Shown: positions 18,792 through 27,557, numbered from the stretch's first letter. The stretch is 64,000 nt of DNA from Lepagella muris (GCF_004793975.1 NZ_SRYB01000019.1:30194-94193); one strand, 5' to 3'. The notes: a model not told the origin generated them from the sequence alone. Made by a program: numbers and translations.

Positions 18792-20060
18792 ATGAAAAAA
18801 CTATCATTATATATGGCGATGGCCGGCGCGCTTCTGGGTGCAGCATCTTGTTCGCAGGATACCGATCCGGTTCTCCAGACGCCAACTACTTTTGTGCTCA
18901 ATGTTCCGGCAATGCAGGAGCAGTATATCGAGCTGCAGGAAGGCAACACAATAGAGCTTGTTGCCTCACAGCCGGATTACGGATATTCAGCCGTAGCTGA
19001 CTATTCAGCCGAGATGTCGCTGACAGAGGATTTCTCTGAATTGTACCAGCTTGATGTGACAGATAAACATCAGGCGCGTATGACTCTGAAGCAAGAGCAG
19101 ATTGCTACAGGTATCTGCGAACTTTCAGGCGTGAAGGATGCGGATTCTTTCGCAGCAAAGTTCCCCAACGGAATGGAGCCGATGAAGATATATTTCCGCG
19201 CTATATGCCAGCTTGACGGAGTAGAGAGCTCACGTATCGTTTCGAACGTAGTCAGCTATAATAATCTGAAAGGCTACTTCGCAGTTCCGGTGCCCGGATT
19301 TATCTATCTCGTTGGTTCGCCTGAGGGTTGGGCTGGTCCGACAGAAGCGAATGCCGCACATTATGCTCCATGGCGTCTGTTTGAGCCGGCTGATGCAATC
19401 GGTTCGCACGTATATTCAGGCGTGTTTGATATGCCTGCTGCGCCTCAATTCCGCTTCTATACCGCACTCACCGGTTGGGATGCCGATTCCTACGGTAGTC
19501 AGGTAGATGATAATCCGGTGGACTTCCCTGAATTTGCTGACGGCACCTTCACCGGTACTGTAGTCAAGGGAAAAGGTTCGTTCAGTTTCCCGAACTTCCC
19601 CGGTGGCAAGATGACTGTGACCGTAGATATGAGCGACATGAAGAATATCACGCTGACATGCACAGCCGGCGAGGCATCTGTGACTGTCACCAAGTATATC
19701 TATCTTGTTGGAAAAATCAGCGGTTGGATAGAACCCTCTACAGCCAATGCCGACAGCTACAAGGATTACCGCCTTGCCGACACAACAGGCGACGGTATCT
19801 ATACCGGCAAGTTTAATGTAGCAGCTGGTGATGTAAACTTCCGCTTTGCATTGGAACTCAATGATGACGGTTGGAACAATCAGACTCAGATCGGCAGCCA
19901 GGTTGATGATGCGGATGTAGAGTGCTCATTCACCAACGGCTCATTCAGCGGTCCGTATGTTTTCGGTAAGGGTAACTGGAAATTCAATATTGAATCAGAT
20001 TGCACATTGTCGCTGACAGTTGATACCAACAATAACACTGTCGCTTACGAAATAGAATAA
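18792..20060 (+). CDS. SusE-like surface starch-binding lipoprotein with two binding modules, locus 2
   Basis: 422 aa. Lipobox ASC (Cys20). A SusE N-terminal domain (VASQPDYGYSAVADYSAEMS) is followed by two similar modules. The first starts FIYLVGSPEGWAGPTEAN and the second YIYLVGKISGWIEPSTAN; each ends in a GS(Q)V-DD...F..GKG segment. The paralogue at 11342 has only one module. Two modules suggest stronger or longer-chain glucan binding (inference). Confidence 0.85.
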   Translation: MKKLSLYMAMAGALLGAASCSQDTDPVLQTPTTFVLNVPAMQEQYIELQEGNTIELVASQPDYGYSAVADYSAEMSLTEDFSELYQLDVTDKHQARMTLKQEQIATGICELSGVKDADSFAAKFPNGMEPMKIYFRAICQLDGVESSRIVSNVVSYNNLKGYFAVPVPGFIYLVGSPEGWAGPTEANAAHYAPWRLFEPADAIGSHVYSGVFDMPAAPQFRFYTALTGWDADSYGSQVDDNPVDFPEFADGTFTGTVVKGKGSFSFPNFPGGKMTVTVDMSDMKNITLTCTAGEASVTVTKYIYLVGKISGWIEPSTANADSYKDYRLADTTGDGIYTGKFNVAAGDVNFRFALELNDDGWNNQTQIGSQVDDADVECSFTNGSFSGPYVFGKGNWKFNIESDCTLSLTVDTNNNTVAYEIE

Positions 20061-20073
20061 GAAACAGAACATT

Positions 20074-20100
20074 CCGGAAGCGGAGAGCATCCGCTTCCGG
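20074..20100 (+). promoter_or_regulatory. Hairpin between susE- and susF-like genes of locus 2
   Basis: CCGGAAGCGG (20074-20083) and CCGCTTCCGG (20091-20100) form a perfect 10-bp stem with a 7-base loop. No T-tract follows, so it is more likely a processing or mRNA-stability element than a terminator. The first locus has no equivalent. Confidence 0.5.
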
Positions 20101-20120
20101 ATTAAATCAAAAGAACCAAA

Positions 20121-21581
20121 ATGAAAAAATACTCAATATACGGTCTGGCTTCATTGTTCGCTCTTTCGTTTGCGGCGTGCGACAATTATGAGGAGCCGAA
20201 TCCCCGTCCGCAGACAAATCCACAGGAGCCTGTCCTTGCAGTCAGCGATGTTGTCGTGACTCAGGATGTGTCGGCTGATGCAGCCTACGATCTCAAGGCT
20301 CTTAATGACGAGGGTAAGAATATCGTTCTCTCTACTATCAATTGCAGCGATCTTCCCGAAGGATATGAGTTTGTCGCTGATGCAGAAATCTCTGCAAATG
20401 GTTTTGCCCGCAGTGCATCAGTGCCTGTGTCGGTAGTGGCAGCCAACGACAGCGTCTTCTCACTTGAGGTGAATCCAGATGATCTTCAGGGCGTCTATTA
20501 TGCGAATATCTCCAAAGATCCGAAGAAAGGTGAGATTCAGCTCCGCTATGTGCTGAAGACAAAGACTGGAAATCAGGTTGCTTATGTAGGCAATCCGGAT
20601 AATTTCTATGGACCCTATACATTTACAGTGGCTCCATTCCCGGCATCAAAGGTGATTGAGGAAAATTATTATCTGATAGGCACTATCAATGATTGGGATG
20701 TGAAGACTGCTGTAAAACTGAATCGTTCAGATAAGAGCCAGTATGATGATCCTGTGTTCACAATTAAGGTGGAAATTACCAATGACCAGGCAGCTGCAGG
20801 TTGGGACTGGAAGATAATCCCTGAATCTACTTATGCCACCGGCAGCATGGTTAATGCTGCGAATGCTGCGTATGGCGTTGCTGTAGAGGGTGATGATTCC
20901 CTGTCAGGAACACTTGTGGTACGTACAGCTGATGCTGACTGCTATCCAGGATCATTGAAAGTGTCTGGTCCGTATTTGTTGACTCTCAATATGGAGAAGG
21001 ATACATACGAGTTCACTTCTGCGGTAGAAAATCTCTATACTCCGGGCGATTCTAACGGATGGAATCAGGAGGCATCTCAGCAGCTCTTTACAAATAACTA
21101 CTCCAGCTATGAGGGTTATGCCTATCTGACGGGAGCATTCAAATTCTCTTCTGCTCCTAATTGGTCTGGAACAAACTATGGTTCAGCCGGTGTTGAAGGT
21201 GAGTTGACTACTGATGGTGGAGCAGGCAACCTTACGGTTTCAGAAGCCGGTCTCTACTATTGCAGGGTAAATACAGCATCTCTCACATATTCTCTCACTC
21301 AGATAGCTACTATCGGCGTGATTGGCGATGCTACTCCGGCAGGTTGGGATGCTTCTACAGCTCTCACTTCAGATGACAACCTCATTTGGAAAGGTACAAT
21401 TGAATTCAAGGGTGGCGAGTTCAAATTCCGTTGCAACGACGATTGGGACGTCAATCTTGGTGGCGACATGCAGAACTTGACTCCGGGTGGAGCAAATATT
21501 GCATCTCCGGGTGAAGGCACTTACGAAGTAACCCTTAACCTGAGCCAGCTCCCCTACAGCTGCACATTGGAGAAGAAATAA
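20121..21581 (+). CDS. SusF-like outer-membrane binding lipoprotein, locus 2
   Basis: 486 aa. Lipobox AAC (Cys20) followed by an acidic and Pro-rich linker. An Ig-like domain is followed by three modules beginning NYYLIGTINDWD, NLYTPGDSNGWN and IGVIGDATPAGWD. The last two correspond to the two modules of the shorter paralogue at 12253; the first is extra. B. thetaiotaomicron SusF (about 485 aa) also has three binding domains, so this is the more SusF-like of the pair. Last gene of the second locus, followed by a strong terminator. Confidence 0.85.
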   Translation: MKKYSIYGLASLFALSFAACDNYEEPNPRPQTNPQEPVLAVSDVVVTQDVSADAAYDLKALNDEGKNIVLSTINCSDLPEGYEFVADAEISANGFARSASVPVSVVAANDSVFSLEVNPDDLQGVYYANISKDPKKGEIQLRYVLKTKTGNQVAYVGNPDNFYGPYTFTVAPFPASKVIEENYYLIGTINDWDVKTAVKLNRSDKSQYDDPVFTIKVEITNDQAAAGWDWKIIPESTYATGSMVNAANAAYGVAVEGDDSLSGTLVVRTADADCYPGSLKVSGPYLLTLNMEKDTYEFTSAVENLYTPGDSNGWNQEASQQLFTNNYSSYEGYAYLTGAFKFSSAPNWSGTNYGSAGVEGELTTDGGAGNLTVSEAGLYYCRVNTASLTYSLTQIATIGVIGDATPAGWDASTALTSDDNLIWKGTIEFKGGEFKFRCNDDWDVNLGGDMQNLTPGGANIASPGEGTYEVTLNLSQLPYSCTLEKK

Positions 21582-21611
21582 TCACTGATAAATAATCACT
21601 GATTTTGAAAT

Positions 21612-21653
21612 AAAGAGAGGGGATTGCGAAATTCGTAATCCCCTCTCTTTTTG
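21612..21653 (+). terminator. Strong intrinsic terminator after the second sus locus
   Basis: AAAGAGAGGGGATT (21612-21625) pairs perfectly with AATCCCCTCTCTTT (21637-21650), with an 11-base loop and trailing T residues. Confidence 0.9.
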
Positions 21654-21712
21654 TGCTTCCGATCCCATCTTCGCCACCGGGAATGAGGATCCGCTCGTCG
21701 CCGGGGATGACG

Positions 21713-21870
21713 ATCCCCTCGCCCATGGGCTCGGGCACGGAACTCCAGCAATCGGGCGTGGCTACGGGTAGGGCCGCCCGCCTGTGCTCCTGATGACCGC
21801 CCGTGCTCCTGATGTCTGCTCGTGCTCCTGATGTCTGGAGTTCTGTGCTTTCGCCCATGGGCGAAAGGAT
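21713..21870. repeat. Left REP-like repeat pair flanking the RAYT gene
   Basis: Two 36-base arms face each other. The left arm (21713-21748) holds GCCCATGGGC and ends in GGAACTCCAG. The right arm (21835-21870) begins CTGGAG and contains the perfect 20-base palindrome CTTTCGCCCATGGGCGAAAG. The arms are inverted copies with few mismatches. Between them are three copies of a roughly 19-base unit containing GTGCTCCTGATG (21782-21839). The same two-arm layout recurs at 23051-23149. Confidence 0.85.
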
Positions 21871-21935
21871 CGGAAGTGCGGGGAGAAAGCGGCTGAGGAG
21901 CGGGGAGAAAGCACCGGAAGAGCTTATAAATTTGG

Positions 21936-22004
21936 TTGGGTAGGAATAAATTTTCAAATAGTTTTGTCGGAAAAGCGGCATATCGAAAGTTTTAATTAAT
22001 TTTG
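21936..22004 (+). promoter_or_regulatory. RAYT promoter region
   Basis: TTG (21936-21938), 20 bases, then TAGTTTTG (21959-21966) is a good promoter. A second -7-like box, TAATTTTG, lies at 21997-22004. Because that box covers the TTG at 22002, translation most likely starts at ATG 22020. Confidence 0.5.
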
Positions 22005-22019
22005 TGGAAAAACATCGCT

Positions 22020-23048
22020 ATGAATGACTCCTCCTTACCTTTTATTGATAATGACTCTGATCATCGTCCTGTTTTCCGGCAGCCTACCAAGCATTGTCAG
22101 ACTCGCAGAATGCGTGACCATGACTATAAGAAGAAGTGTGCGTATCTATGGACTTTTATGAGGAGCCGGGAATTATCGGCTTTGTCGGTAATAAGGGGGG
22201 ATATTAGGGTTAGAGGGGATAGAATTTATACAGAACCTACTACTCTTGGGATTGTGTTTTTGGATGCACTTACGAATTTTCTTGAACGTAATCCGTTGAT
22301 TAAATGTAATTATAAGGTGGTGATGCCGGATCATGTGCACATAATATTTTATGTCACAGATAAACTTGATAGGAAATTCGGTTGGTATGTCGGGCAGCTT
22401 AAAGCAAGTTGCACTCGAATAATGAGGGAACGGTTTCCTCAGTATGCGGAAAAGGATCTGTCCTATTTTATAAGGAATGGGGATAATGATAGGATTTTAT
22501 ATGATCAGGGACAGTGGTCCCGCTGGCAACGATATATTGAGGATAATCCGAGAAGGGCGTTGTTGAAACGAACATTTTCTGATCTGTTTCATCGAACTTT
22601 GATTATCTCTGACGGTTTAGGCTCGTTGCATGCCTACGGTAATCTTTTTCTGTTGCATTATCCTGAGAAAATAGTGGTGAGATACACAAGTAAGGTGAGT
22701 GAGGCAGAGAATAACAGGAGGTTGCAGTATGCGAGGGAGATTGCAAGGAATGGGGGAGTGCTGGTGTCGCCGTTTATACATCCGATAGAGGATGAGATTT
22801 ATAAGGAGGGACTGAAGAACGGGTGGCGGATGATACGTATCATTGAGTTTGGTCTGCCGGCTCGTAAGCATCCTTATCGGGAGGAGTTTGATTATTGCGC
22901 CACAGGGAATTATCTGTTGGTATCGTTGCGGGATGAGCGTTCTTTTGAACGCCGGCATCCGATGCGGGCTGTATGTCTGGAAATGAATAGGCTGGCTGAA
23001 CGTATCGTAGAGTCTGATTTCAGCTCGGCAAAATTCCGCCGAGAATGA
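22020..23048 (+). CDS. REP-associated tyrosine transposase (Y1/HUH type) with C-terminal extension
   Basis: 342 aa. Residues 34-180 form a Y1 transposase domain: the HUH motif in MPDHVHIIF (His105, His107), and the catalytic tyrosine Tyr172 in RWQRYIEDNPRR, a signature of RAYTs. Such enzymes nick and join single-stranded DNA at REP hairpins. The C-terminal 150 residues are an additional domain; the stretch NGGVLVSPFIHPIEDEI followed by a Gly/Phe-rich end recalls a nucleotide-binding fold of the DprA/SLOG kind, but that is a guess. Palindromic repeats lie on both sides, which strongly supports the assignment. The ATG at 22020 fits the promoter better than the upstream TTG. Confidence 0.85.
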   Translation: MNDSSLPFIDNDSDHRPVFRQPTKHCQTRRMRDHDYKKKCAYLWTFMRSRELSALSVIRGDIRVRGDRIYTEPTTLGIVFLDALTNFLERNPLIKCNYKVVMPDHVHIIFYVTDKLDRKFGWYVGQLKASCTRIMRERFPQYAEKDLSYFIRNGDNDRILYDQGQWSRWQRYIEDNPRRALLKRTFSDLFHRTLIISDGLGSLHAYGNLFLLHYPEKIVVRYTSKVSEAENNRRLQYAREIARNGGVLVSPFIHPIEDEIYKEGLKNGWRMIRIIEFGLPARKHPYREEFDYCATGNYLLVSLRDERSFERRHPMRAVCLEMNRLAERIVESDFSSAKFRRE

Positions 23049-23050
23049 GG

Positions 23051-23149
23051 ATCCCCTCGCCCATGGGCTCGGGCACGGAACTCCAGCAATCTGATGGTTG
23101 GAATTTGGAGCGGCTGGAGTTGTGTGCTTTCGCCCATGGGCGAAAGGAT
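23051..23149. repeat. Right REP-like repeat pair flanking the RAYT gene
   Basis: The arm at 23051-23086 is identical in its 36 bases to the left-side arm at 21713. The facing arm (23114-23149) starts CTGGAG and contains the same 20-base palindrome CTTTCGCCCATGGGCGAAAG. The spacer is shorter (27 bases) and lacks the GTGCTCCTGATG units. Confidence 0.85.
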
Positions 23150-23213
23150 AAGGCGAAGGCAGCTGAGGAGCAGGGGCGAAAGGAGCGGAAGTGCCGGGCG
23201 GTTGGGGCTTTAT

Positions 23214-23244
23214 TTTGTCAAATGGAAGATTTTGATTATTTTTG
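23214..23244 (+). promoter_or_regulatory. sufB promoter
   Basis: TTTG (23214-23217), 19 bases, then TATTTTTG (23237-23244): a full match to the Bacteroidota promoter. The leader to ATG 23343 is about 90 nt. It lies just outside the REP-like repeats. Confidence 0.75.
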
Positions 23245-23342
23245 TGGGAAAATAAGTTTTTGCCCCAACAGAGGGGAAGGTTGATTTGTTTCTAATTAAT
23301 TAGGAGTAGGTTCCGGGTTAATTATTGAATACAAGAAAAGAT

Positions 23343-24812
23343 ATGGAAGAAGTTAGAGAAGATGGGAGCTTGCAGCAGGATGACGTGTTGCAGAAAGCTG
23401 CTAATTCTGAATATAAGTATGGGTTTACCAGCGATATAGACACGGAGATTGTGCCTCCGGGTCTTGATGAGGATGTAATAAGATTCATATCCAAGGTGAA
23501 GGGGGAGCCGGATTGGCTTCTTGATTTCCGTCTGAAGGCGTTCCGCCATTGGCTCACGCTCCCTATGCCGGATTGGGCGCATCTTAACATCCCGCCGATT
23601 GATTTCCAGGCAATCTCTTATTATGCCGCACCTAAGAAGAAGGAGTTGAAGAAGAGTCTGGATGAGGTCGATCCGGAGCTTATCGATACGTTTAATAAGC
23701 TCGGCATATCTCTGGAGGAACAGAAGCAGCTTGCCGGAGTGGCTGTGGATGCTGTGATGGATTCTGTCAGCGTTAAGACTACCCACCGCGAGAAACTTGC
23801 GGAGTTGGGAGTCATCTTCTGCTCATTCTCGGAGGCTGTGAAGGATTATCCTGACTTGGTGAAGAAGTATCTCGGCTCAGTGGTGAGCTATCGCGACAAC
23901 TTCTTCGCTGCGCTGAACTCGGCGGTTTTCTCCGATGGTTCGTTTGTCTATATTCCTAAGGGTGTGAGATGCCCGATGGAGCTTAGCACGTATTTCCGAA
24001 TCAATGCTTCCGGCACCGGTCAGTTTGAACGCACTCTGATTGTGGCGGATGATGATGCCTACGTCAGCTATCTGGAGGGTTGCACCGCGCCTATGCGTGA
24101 TGAGAACCAGCTGCATGCTGCTATCGTGGAGATAATCTGCGAGGAGAGGAGTGAGGTGAAGTATAGTACGGTTCAGAACTGGTATGCCGGCGATAAGGAT
24201 GGCAAGGGTGGCATCTACAACTTTGTGACCAAGCGCGGGCTATGCCGCGGACACCGTTCGAAGATTTCATGGACTCAGGTGGAAACCGGTTCTGCAATCA
24301 CTTGGAAATATCCCTCCTGCGTGCTAAAGGGTGATGAGAGTGTCGGTGAGTTCTACTCCGTGGCAGTCACCAACAATTACCAGCAGGCGGATACGGGCAC
24401 CAAGATGATTCACGTGGGGCGTAACTCTCGCAGTACTATCGTGAGCAAGGGTATCTCTGCCGGAAAAAGCCAGAATTCTTACCGTGGACTGGTGAAGGTG
24501 GCGAAGGATGCCGCAAATTGCCGTAACTATACCCAGTGTGACTCGCTTCTGATGGGGAACCAGTGTGGAGCACATACTTTCCCGTATATCGACGTGCAGA
24601 ACTCTACGTCTACAGTGGAGCATGAGGCAACCACTTCAAAAATCAATGAGGCTCAGCTCTTCTATTGCCGCCAGCGCGGCATCCCGACGGAGGAGGCAGT
24701 GGCTCTGATTGTCAACGGTTATGCGAAGGAGGTTATGAACAAACTTCCGATGGAGTTTGCGGTGGAGGCACAGAAACTGCTTCAGATCACGCTCGAAGGG
24801 AGCGTGGGATGA
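23343..24812 (+). CDS. sufB: Fe-S cluster assembly scaffold protein SufB
   Basis: 489 aa. SufB is the scaffold of the SufBCD complex that builds Fe-S clusters in the cytoplasm. Clear SufB features are YIPKGVRCPMELSTYFRINA, the segment SYLEGCTAPMRDENQLHAA, VKYSTVQNWYAGD, and the C-terminal EHEATTSKINEAQLFYCRQRG. The ATG at 23343 is preferred over a TTG at 23325. The usual partners sufC, sufD and sufS do not follow; the next gene is phoH, 31 bases on. They may lie elsewhere. Confidence 0.95.
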   Translation: MEEVREDGSLQQDDVLQKAANSEYKYGFTSDIDTEIVPPGLDEDVIRFISKVKGEPDWLLDFRLKAFRHWLTLPMPDWAHLNIPPIDFQAISYYAAPKKKELKKSLDEVDPELIDTFNKLGISLEEQKQLAGVAVDAVMDSVSVKTTHREKLAELGVIFCSFSEAVKDYPDLVKKYLGSVVSYRDNFFAALNSAVFSDGSFVYIPKGVRCPMELSTYFRINASGTGQFERTLIVADDDAYVSYLEGCTAPMRDENQLHAAIVEIICEERSEVKYSTVQNWYAGDKDGKGGIYNFVTKRGLCRGHRSKISWTQVETGSAITWKYPSCVLKGDESVGEFYSVAVTNNYQQADTGTKMIHVGRNSRSTIVSKGISAGKSQNSYRGLVKVAKDAANCRNYTQCDSLLMGNQCGAHTFPYIDVQNSTSTVEHEATTSKINEAQLFYCRQRGIPTEEAVALIVNGYAKEVMNKLPMEFAVEAQKLLQITLEGSVG

Positions 24813-24843
24813 TCCCAAATGATATTGTTTTTCTGATATTTAG

Positions 24844-25842
24844 ATGAACGAAAGGATAGTAATAATCGATAAGGTTGATCCCCAGACTTTCTATGGGGTC
24901 AATAACAATAATATAAATCTGATCCGCAATCTCTTCCCGAAATTGCGGATGGCAGCTCGCGGCAACGTGATAAAGGTCATAGGGGAGGAGAGTGAGACAG
25001 GAGAGTTTGAGCGTAAGGTGAAGGAGATCGAGAATTATGCCTCCACCTACAACAAACTGACCGAGGATGTCATCATTGATATAATCAAGGGTGAGCCTCC
25101 GAAGCCCGTCAATACCGAGGGTGTCATCATTTTCGGTCAGACAGGTCGCCCGATTGCGCCGCGTAATGCAAATCAGGCTAAGATGGTGAGGAGTTTCGCG
25201 CATAATGACCTTACTTTCGCACTCGGTCCCGCCGGCACCGGCAAGACCTATATCGCGATAGCATTGGCTGTGGCGGCTCTGAAGAATAAGGCATGCAAGC
25301 GCATCATCTTGTCGCGTCCGGCTGTGGAGGCGGGTGAGAAGCTCGGTTTCCTCCCCGGCGACATGAAGGATAAGATTGACCCATATCTCCGTCCGCTTTA
25401 TGACGCACTGGAGGATATGCTTCCCCAGCTTAAACTGAAGGAGTATATGGAGAACGACACCATCCAGATTGCGCCCCTTGCATTCATGCGCGGTCGCACG
25501 CTGAATGATGCCGTGATTATCCTCGATGAGGCACAGAACACCACCAAGCATCAGATGAAGATGTTTCTTACGCGACTCGGTGTCAACAGTAAGATGATTA
25601 TCACAGGCGACGCCACGCAGATCGACCTTCCGCGCACGGTGCAGAGCGGTCTGCTCCAGTCGTTGCGCATACTGAGAGGCGTGGAGGGTATCGGCATAAT
25701 AGAATATGTCAAGAAGGATATTGTGCGTCATCCGCTCGTGCAGCGCATAGTGGATGCCTACGAGTCGAGAGAGAAGAAGGTGGATGATGAGTTTGAGGCA
25801 GGGTTGAAGATGCCGGCGCCGGAGGAGAGAAATCAGGATTAA
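24844..25842 (+). CDS. PhoH-like ATPase
   Basis: 332 aa. An N-terminal KH-like region is followed by the PhoH ATPase domain with Walker A GPAGTGKT (128-135), LSRPAVEAGEKLGFLPGD, and Walker B VIILDEAQNTT. The typical TGDATQIDLP motif is present. PhoH proteins are widespread ATPases tied to RNA metabolism and ribosome-related functions; the exact role is not settled. Probably cotranscribed with sufB and the following Smr gene. Confidence 0.92.
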   Translation: MNERIVIIDKVDPQTFYGVNNNNINLIRNLFPKLRMAARGNVIKVIGEESETGEFERKVKEIENYASTYNKLTEDVIIDIIKGEPPKPVNTEGVIIFGQTGRPIAPRNANQAKMVRSFAHNDLTFALGPAGTGKTYIAIALAVAALKNKACKRIILSRPAVEAGEKLGFLPGDMKDKIDPYLRPLYDALEDMLPQLKLKEYMENDTIQIAPLAFMRGRTLNDAVIILDEAQNTTKHQMKMFLTRLGVNSKMIITGDATQIDLPRTVQSGLLQSLRILRGVEGIGIIEYVKKDIVRHPLVQRIVDAYESREKKVDDEFEAGLKMPAPEERNQD

Positions 25843-25855
25843 AAATTATTAGATT

Positions 25856-27004
25856 GTGGCAAAGATAGGAGATACGGTCCGCTTCCTCAATAGCGTCGGA
25901 GGCGGACGGATAATGAGAATAGAGGGGCAGATAGCCTACGTTGACGATGACGGATTTGAGACGCCTGTGCTTCTCAAGGAGGTGGTAGTGGTGATGCCTG
26001 CCGGGCATGACCTCAAGGATGACGGTCCGCGCCTGATGTTTGACCAGAAAGCATTTGACGACGGACGGAAAAAGCCGGAGACTAAGGCAGTGGCGGTCGA
26101 ACCGGAACCTGTCGTGACGGTTCAGCCGGAACTTCCCGTGGAGGAGACTTCCCACGGTGACAAGATGAACATAGCCCTTGCCTTCGAGCCGAGCGACGTG
26201 AAGCATCTCGACAAGTCGCGTTTCTCTGCCGTGTTGGTCAACGATTCCAACTACTTCCTCAATTTCACCCTCCTTCGCCGCAGCGAGGAGGAGAGGGGAT
26301 GGACTATGGTATGGCAGGGCACAGTGGCTCCCAATGAGTACTGCGATATGGTGTCGCTTACCCATGAGACCCTCCCACAGTATGAGAAGATAGCGTTCCA
26401 GTGTGTGGCATACAAGAAGGATAGACTCTTCACGCTTCAGGCTCCCGTGAGTGTATCGCGTAAACTTGATCTCACGAAATTCCATAAATACCATTGTTTC
26501 CGTCCTGGCATATACTTTGAGACGCCTGTGCTGGAGATCCCTATAGTGACGGATGGTGTGGCGCATCGTCCGCTGGAGGTGAATGCCGCAGAAGTGGCTT
26601 CAGCCATGCAGGGGGACCGTAAAGATAAGGATGCCGCCCGCGAATTGTCGAAGAAATATAAGGTCGATTCCGGAAGAAAAGGGAAATCTGCCTCAACTGC
26701 CGACAATCCTCACAAGGTGTTGCCACTGATAGAGGTGGATCTCCATATCGGGGAACTTACCGATACCCTGACAGGGATGGAGCCTAAGGATATGCTCGAG
26801 ATGCAGCTCGCCGCAGTGAGAAAGCACATGAGAGCCAACAGTGGGCGCATCGGTCAGAAACTTGTGTTCATTCATGGCAAAGGGGAGGGAGTGCTCCGCA
26901 AGGCAGTGCTTGACCTGCTCAAGAAGGAATGGCCCAAGGCAGAACTTCAGGATGCCTCTTTCCGTGAGTATGGCTTCGGTGCCACTCTCGTGACGATTCA
27001 TTAA
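25856..27004 (+). CDS. DUF2027 protein with C-terminal Smr domain
   Basis: 382 aa starting with GTG at 25856. The N-terminal part (GDTVRFLNSVGGGRIMRI) is the DUF2027 family start found in Bacteroidota. The last 85 residues form an Smr domain: EVDLHIGEL, then MLEMQLAAVRKHM, then LVFIHGKGEGVLRKAVLDLL with the HGKG motif. Smr domains act as nucleases or bind nucleic acid in MutS2 and relatives. The middle of the protein is beta-rich. Cytoplasmic; function unknown beyond a likely nucleic-acid role. Confidence 0.85.
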   Translation: MAKIGDTVRFLNSVGGGRIMRIEGQIAYVDDDGFETPVLLKEVVVVMPAGHDLKDDGPRLMFDQKAFDDGRKKPETKAVAVEPEPVVTVQPELPVEETSHGDKMNIALAFEPSDVKHLDKSRFSAVLVNDSNYFLNFTLLRRSEEERGWTMVWQGTVAPNEYCDMVSLTHETLPQYEKIAFQCVAYKKDRLFTLQAPVSVSRKLDLTKFHKYHCFRPGIYFETPVLEIPIVTDGVAHRPLEVNAAEVASAMQGDRKDKDAARELSKKYKVDSGRKGKSASTADNPHKVLPLIEVDLHIGELTDTLTGMEPKDMLEMQLAAVRKHMRANSGRIGQKLVFIHGKGEGVLRKAVLDLLKKEWPKAELQDASFREYGFGATLVTIH

Positions 27005-27036
27005 CCTCAAATCACGAACCTAAAATCGAGAACGAC

Positions 27037-27477
27037 ATGAAATATACAGATAAATGGTGGTCATATCCTGCCGAGGGAGAGTCGGGAAAGACGGTGATAG
27101 TGACCGGGCGCGACTGCATCGATGAATATCGAGAGAGCGGTAAATATAACTACCGCATAGACGTGACGTGGAACTACAATGCACTCCCAGACGGTATGCC
27201 GGAGGAGGATGATGCCGCACTTATGGAGAAGGCTACGGATGCACTGTTGGAATCATTCAAGAAAGACCGCGTGGCAGTCATGACCGGAATATACACCGGC
27301 GACGGTAAGAGGGATTGGGTATTCTATACGAAAAACCTTAAGATCTTCTCCCTTGTCTTCAACAAGGCGTTGTCAGAGTTTCCCACCATCCCAATCGTGA
27401 TAGAGGCAGAGGAGGATAAAGATTGGGAGGAGTATCTTCATGTTCGTGAGGAGACCTACGTTCCCGATGAGGAATAA
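27037..27477 (+). CDS. DUF695 family protein
   Basis: 146 aa, no signal peptide or membrane segment. The pattern of RIDVTWNYNALPDGMPEEDD, then VMTGIYTGDGKRDWVFYTK, then EFPTIPIVIEAEEDKDWEEY fits DUF695, small cytoplasmic proteins of unknown function. It follows the Smr gene by 32 bases, so it is probably the end of the sufB-phoH-Smr run. Confidence 0.7.
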   Translation: MKYTDKWWSYPAEGESGKTVIVTGRDCIDEYRESGKYNYRIDVTWNYNALPDGMPEEDDAALMEKATDALLESFKKDRVAVMTGIYTGDGKRDWVFYTKNLKIFSLVFNKALSEFPTIPIVIEAEEDKDWEEYLHVREETYVPDEE

Positions 27478-27557
27478 GAGGGGATAGGATTGGGTTAACG
27501 GGGATATTTCGGATTATAGTTGAATTGCTTATTTTTTACTAACTAAATAAATTGACC

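Larger units (their letters stand above)
21713..23149 (+). mobile_element. REP/RAYT unit
   Basis: The transposase gene together with its left and right repeat pairs forms one unit between the second sus locus and sufB. RAYTs are domesticated IS200/IS605-type enzymes that spread REP palindromes without being mobile themselves in the usual sense. The right repeat starts two bases after the gene's stop codon. The outer limits are uncertain because similarity between the flanks extends somewhat beyond the arms (GAATGAGGATC on the left sides, GGCTGAGGAGC on the right). Confidence 0.75.

Noticed and set aside
24787..25731. Open frame of 314 codons antisense to phoH
   Set aside because: Shadow of the PhoH reading frame; no start context and no domain.
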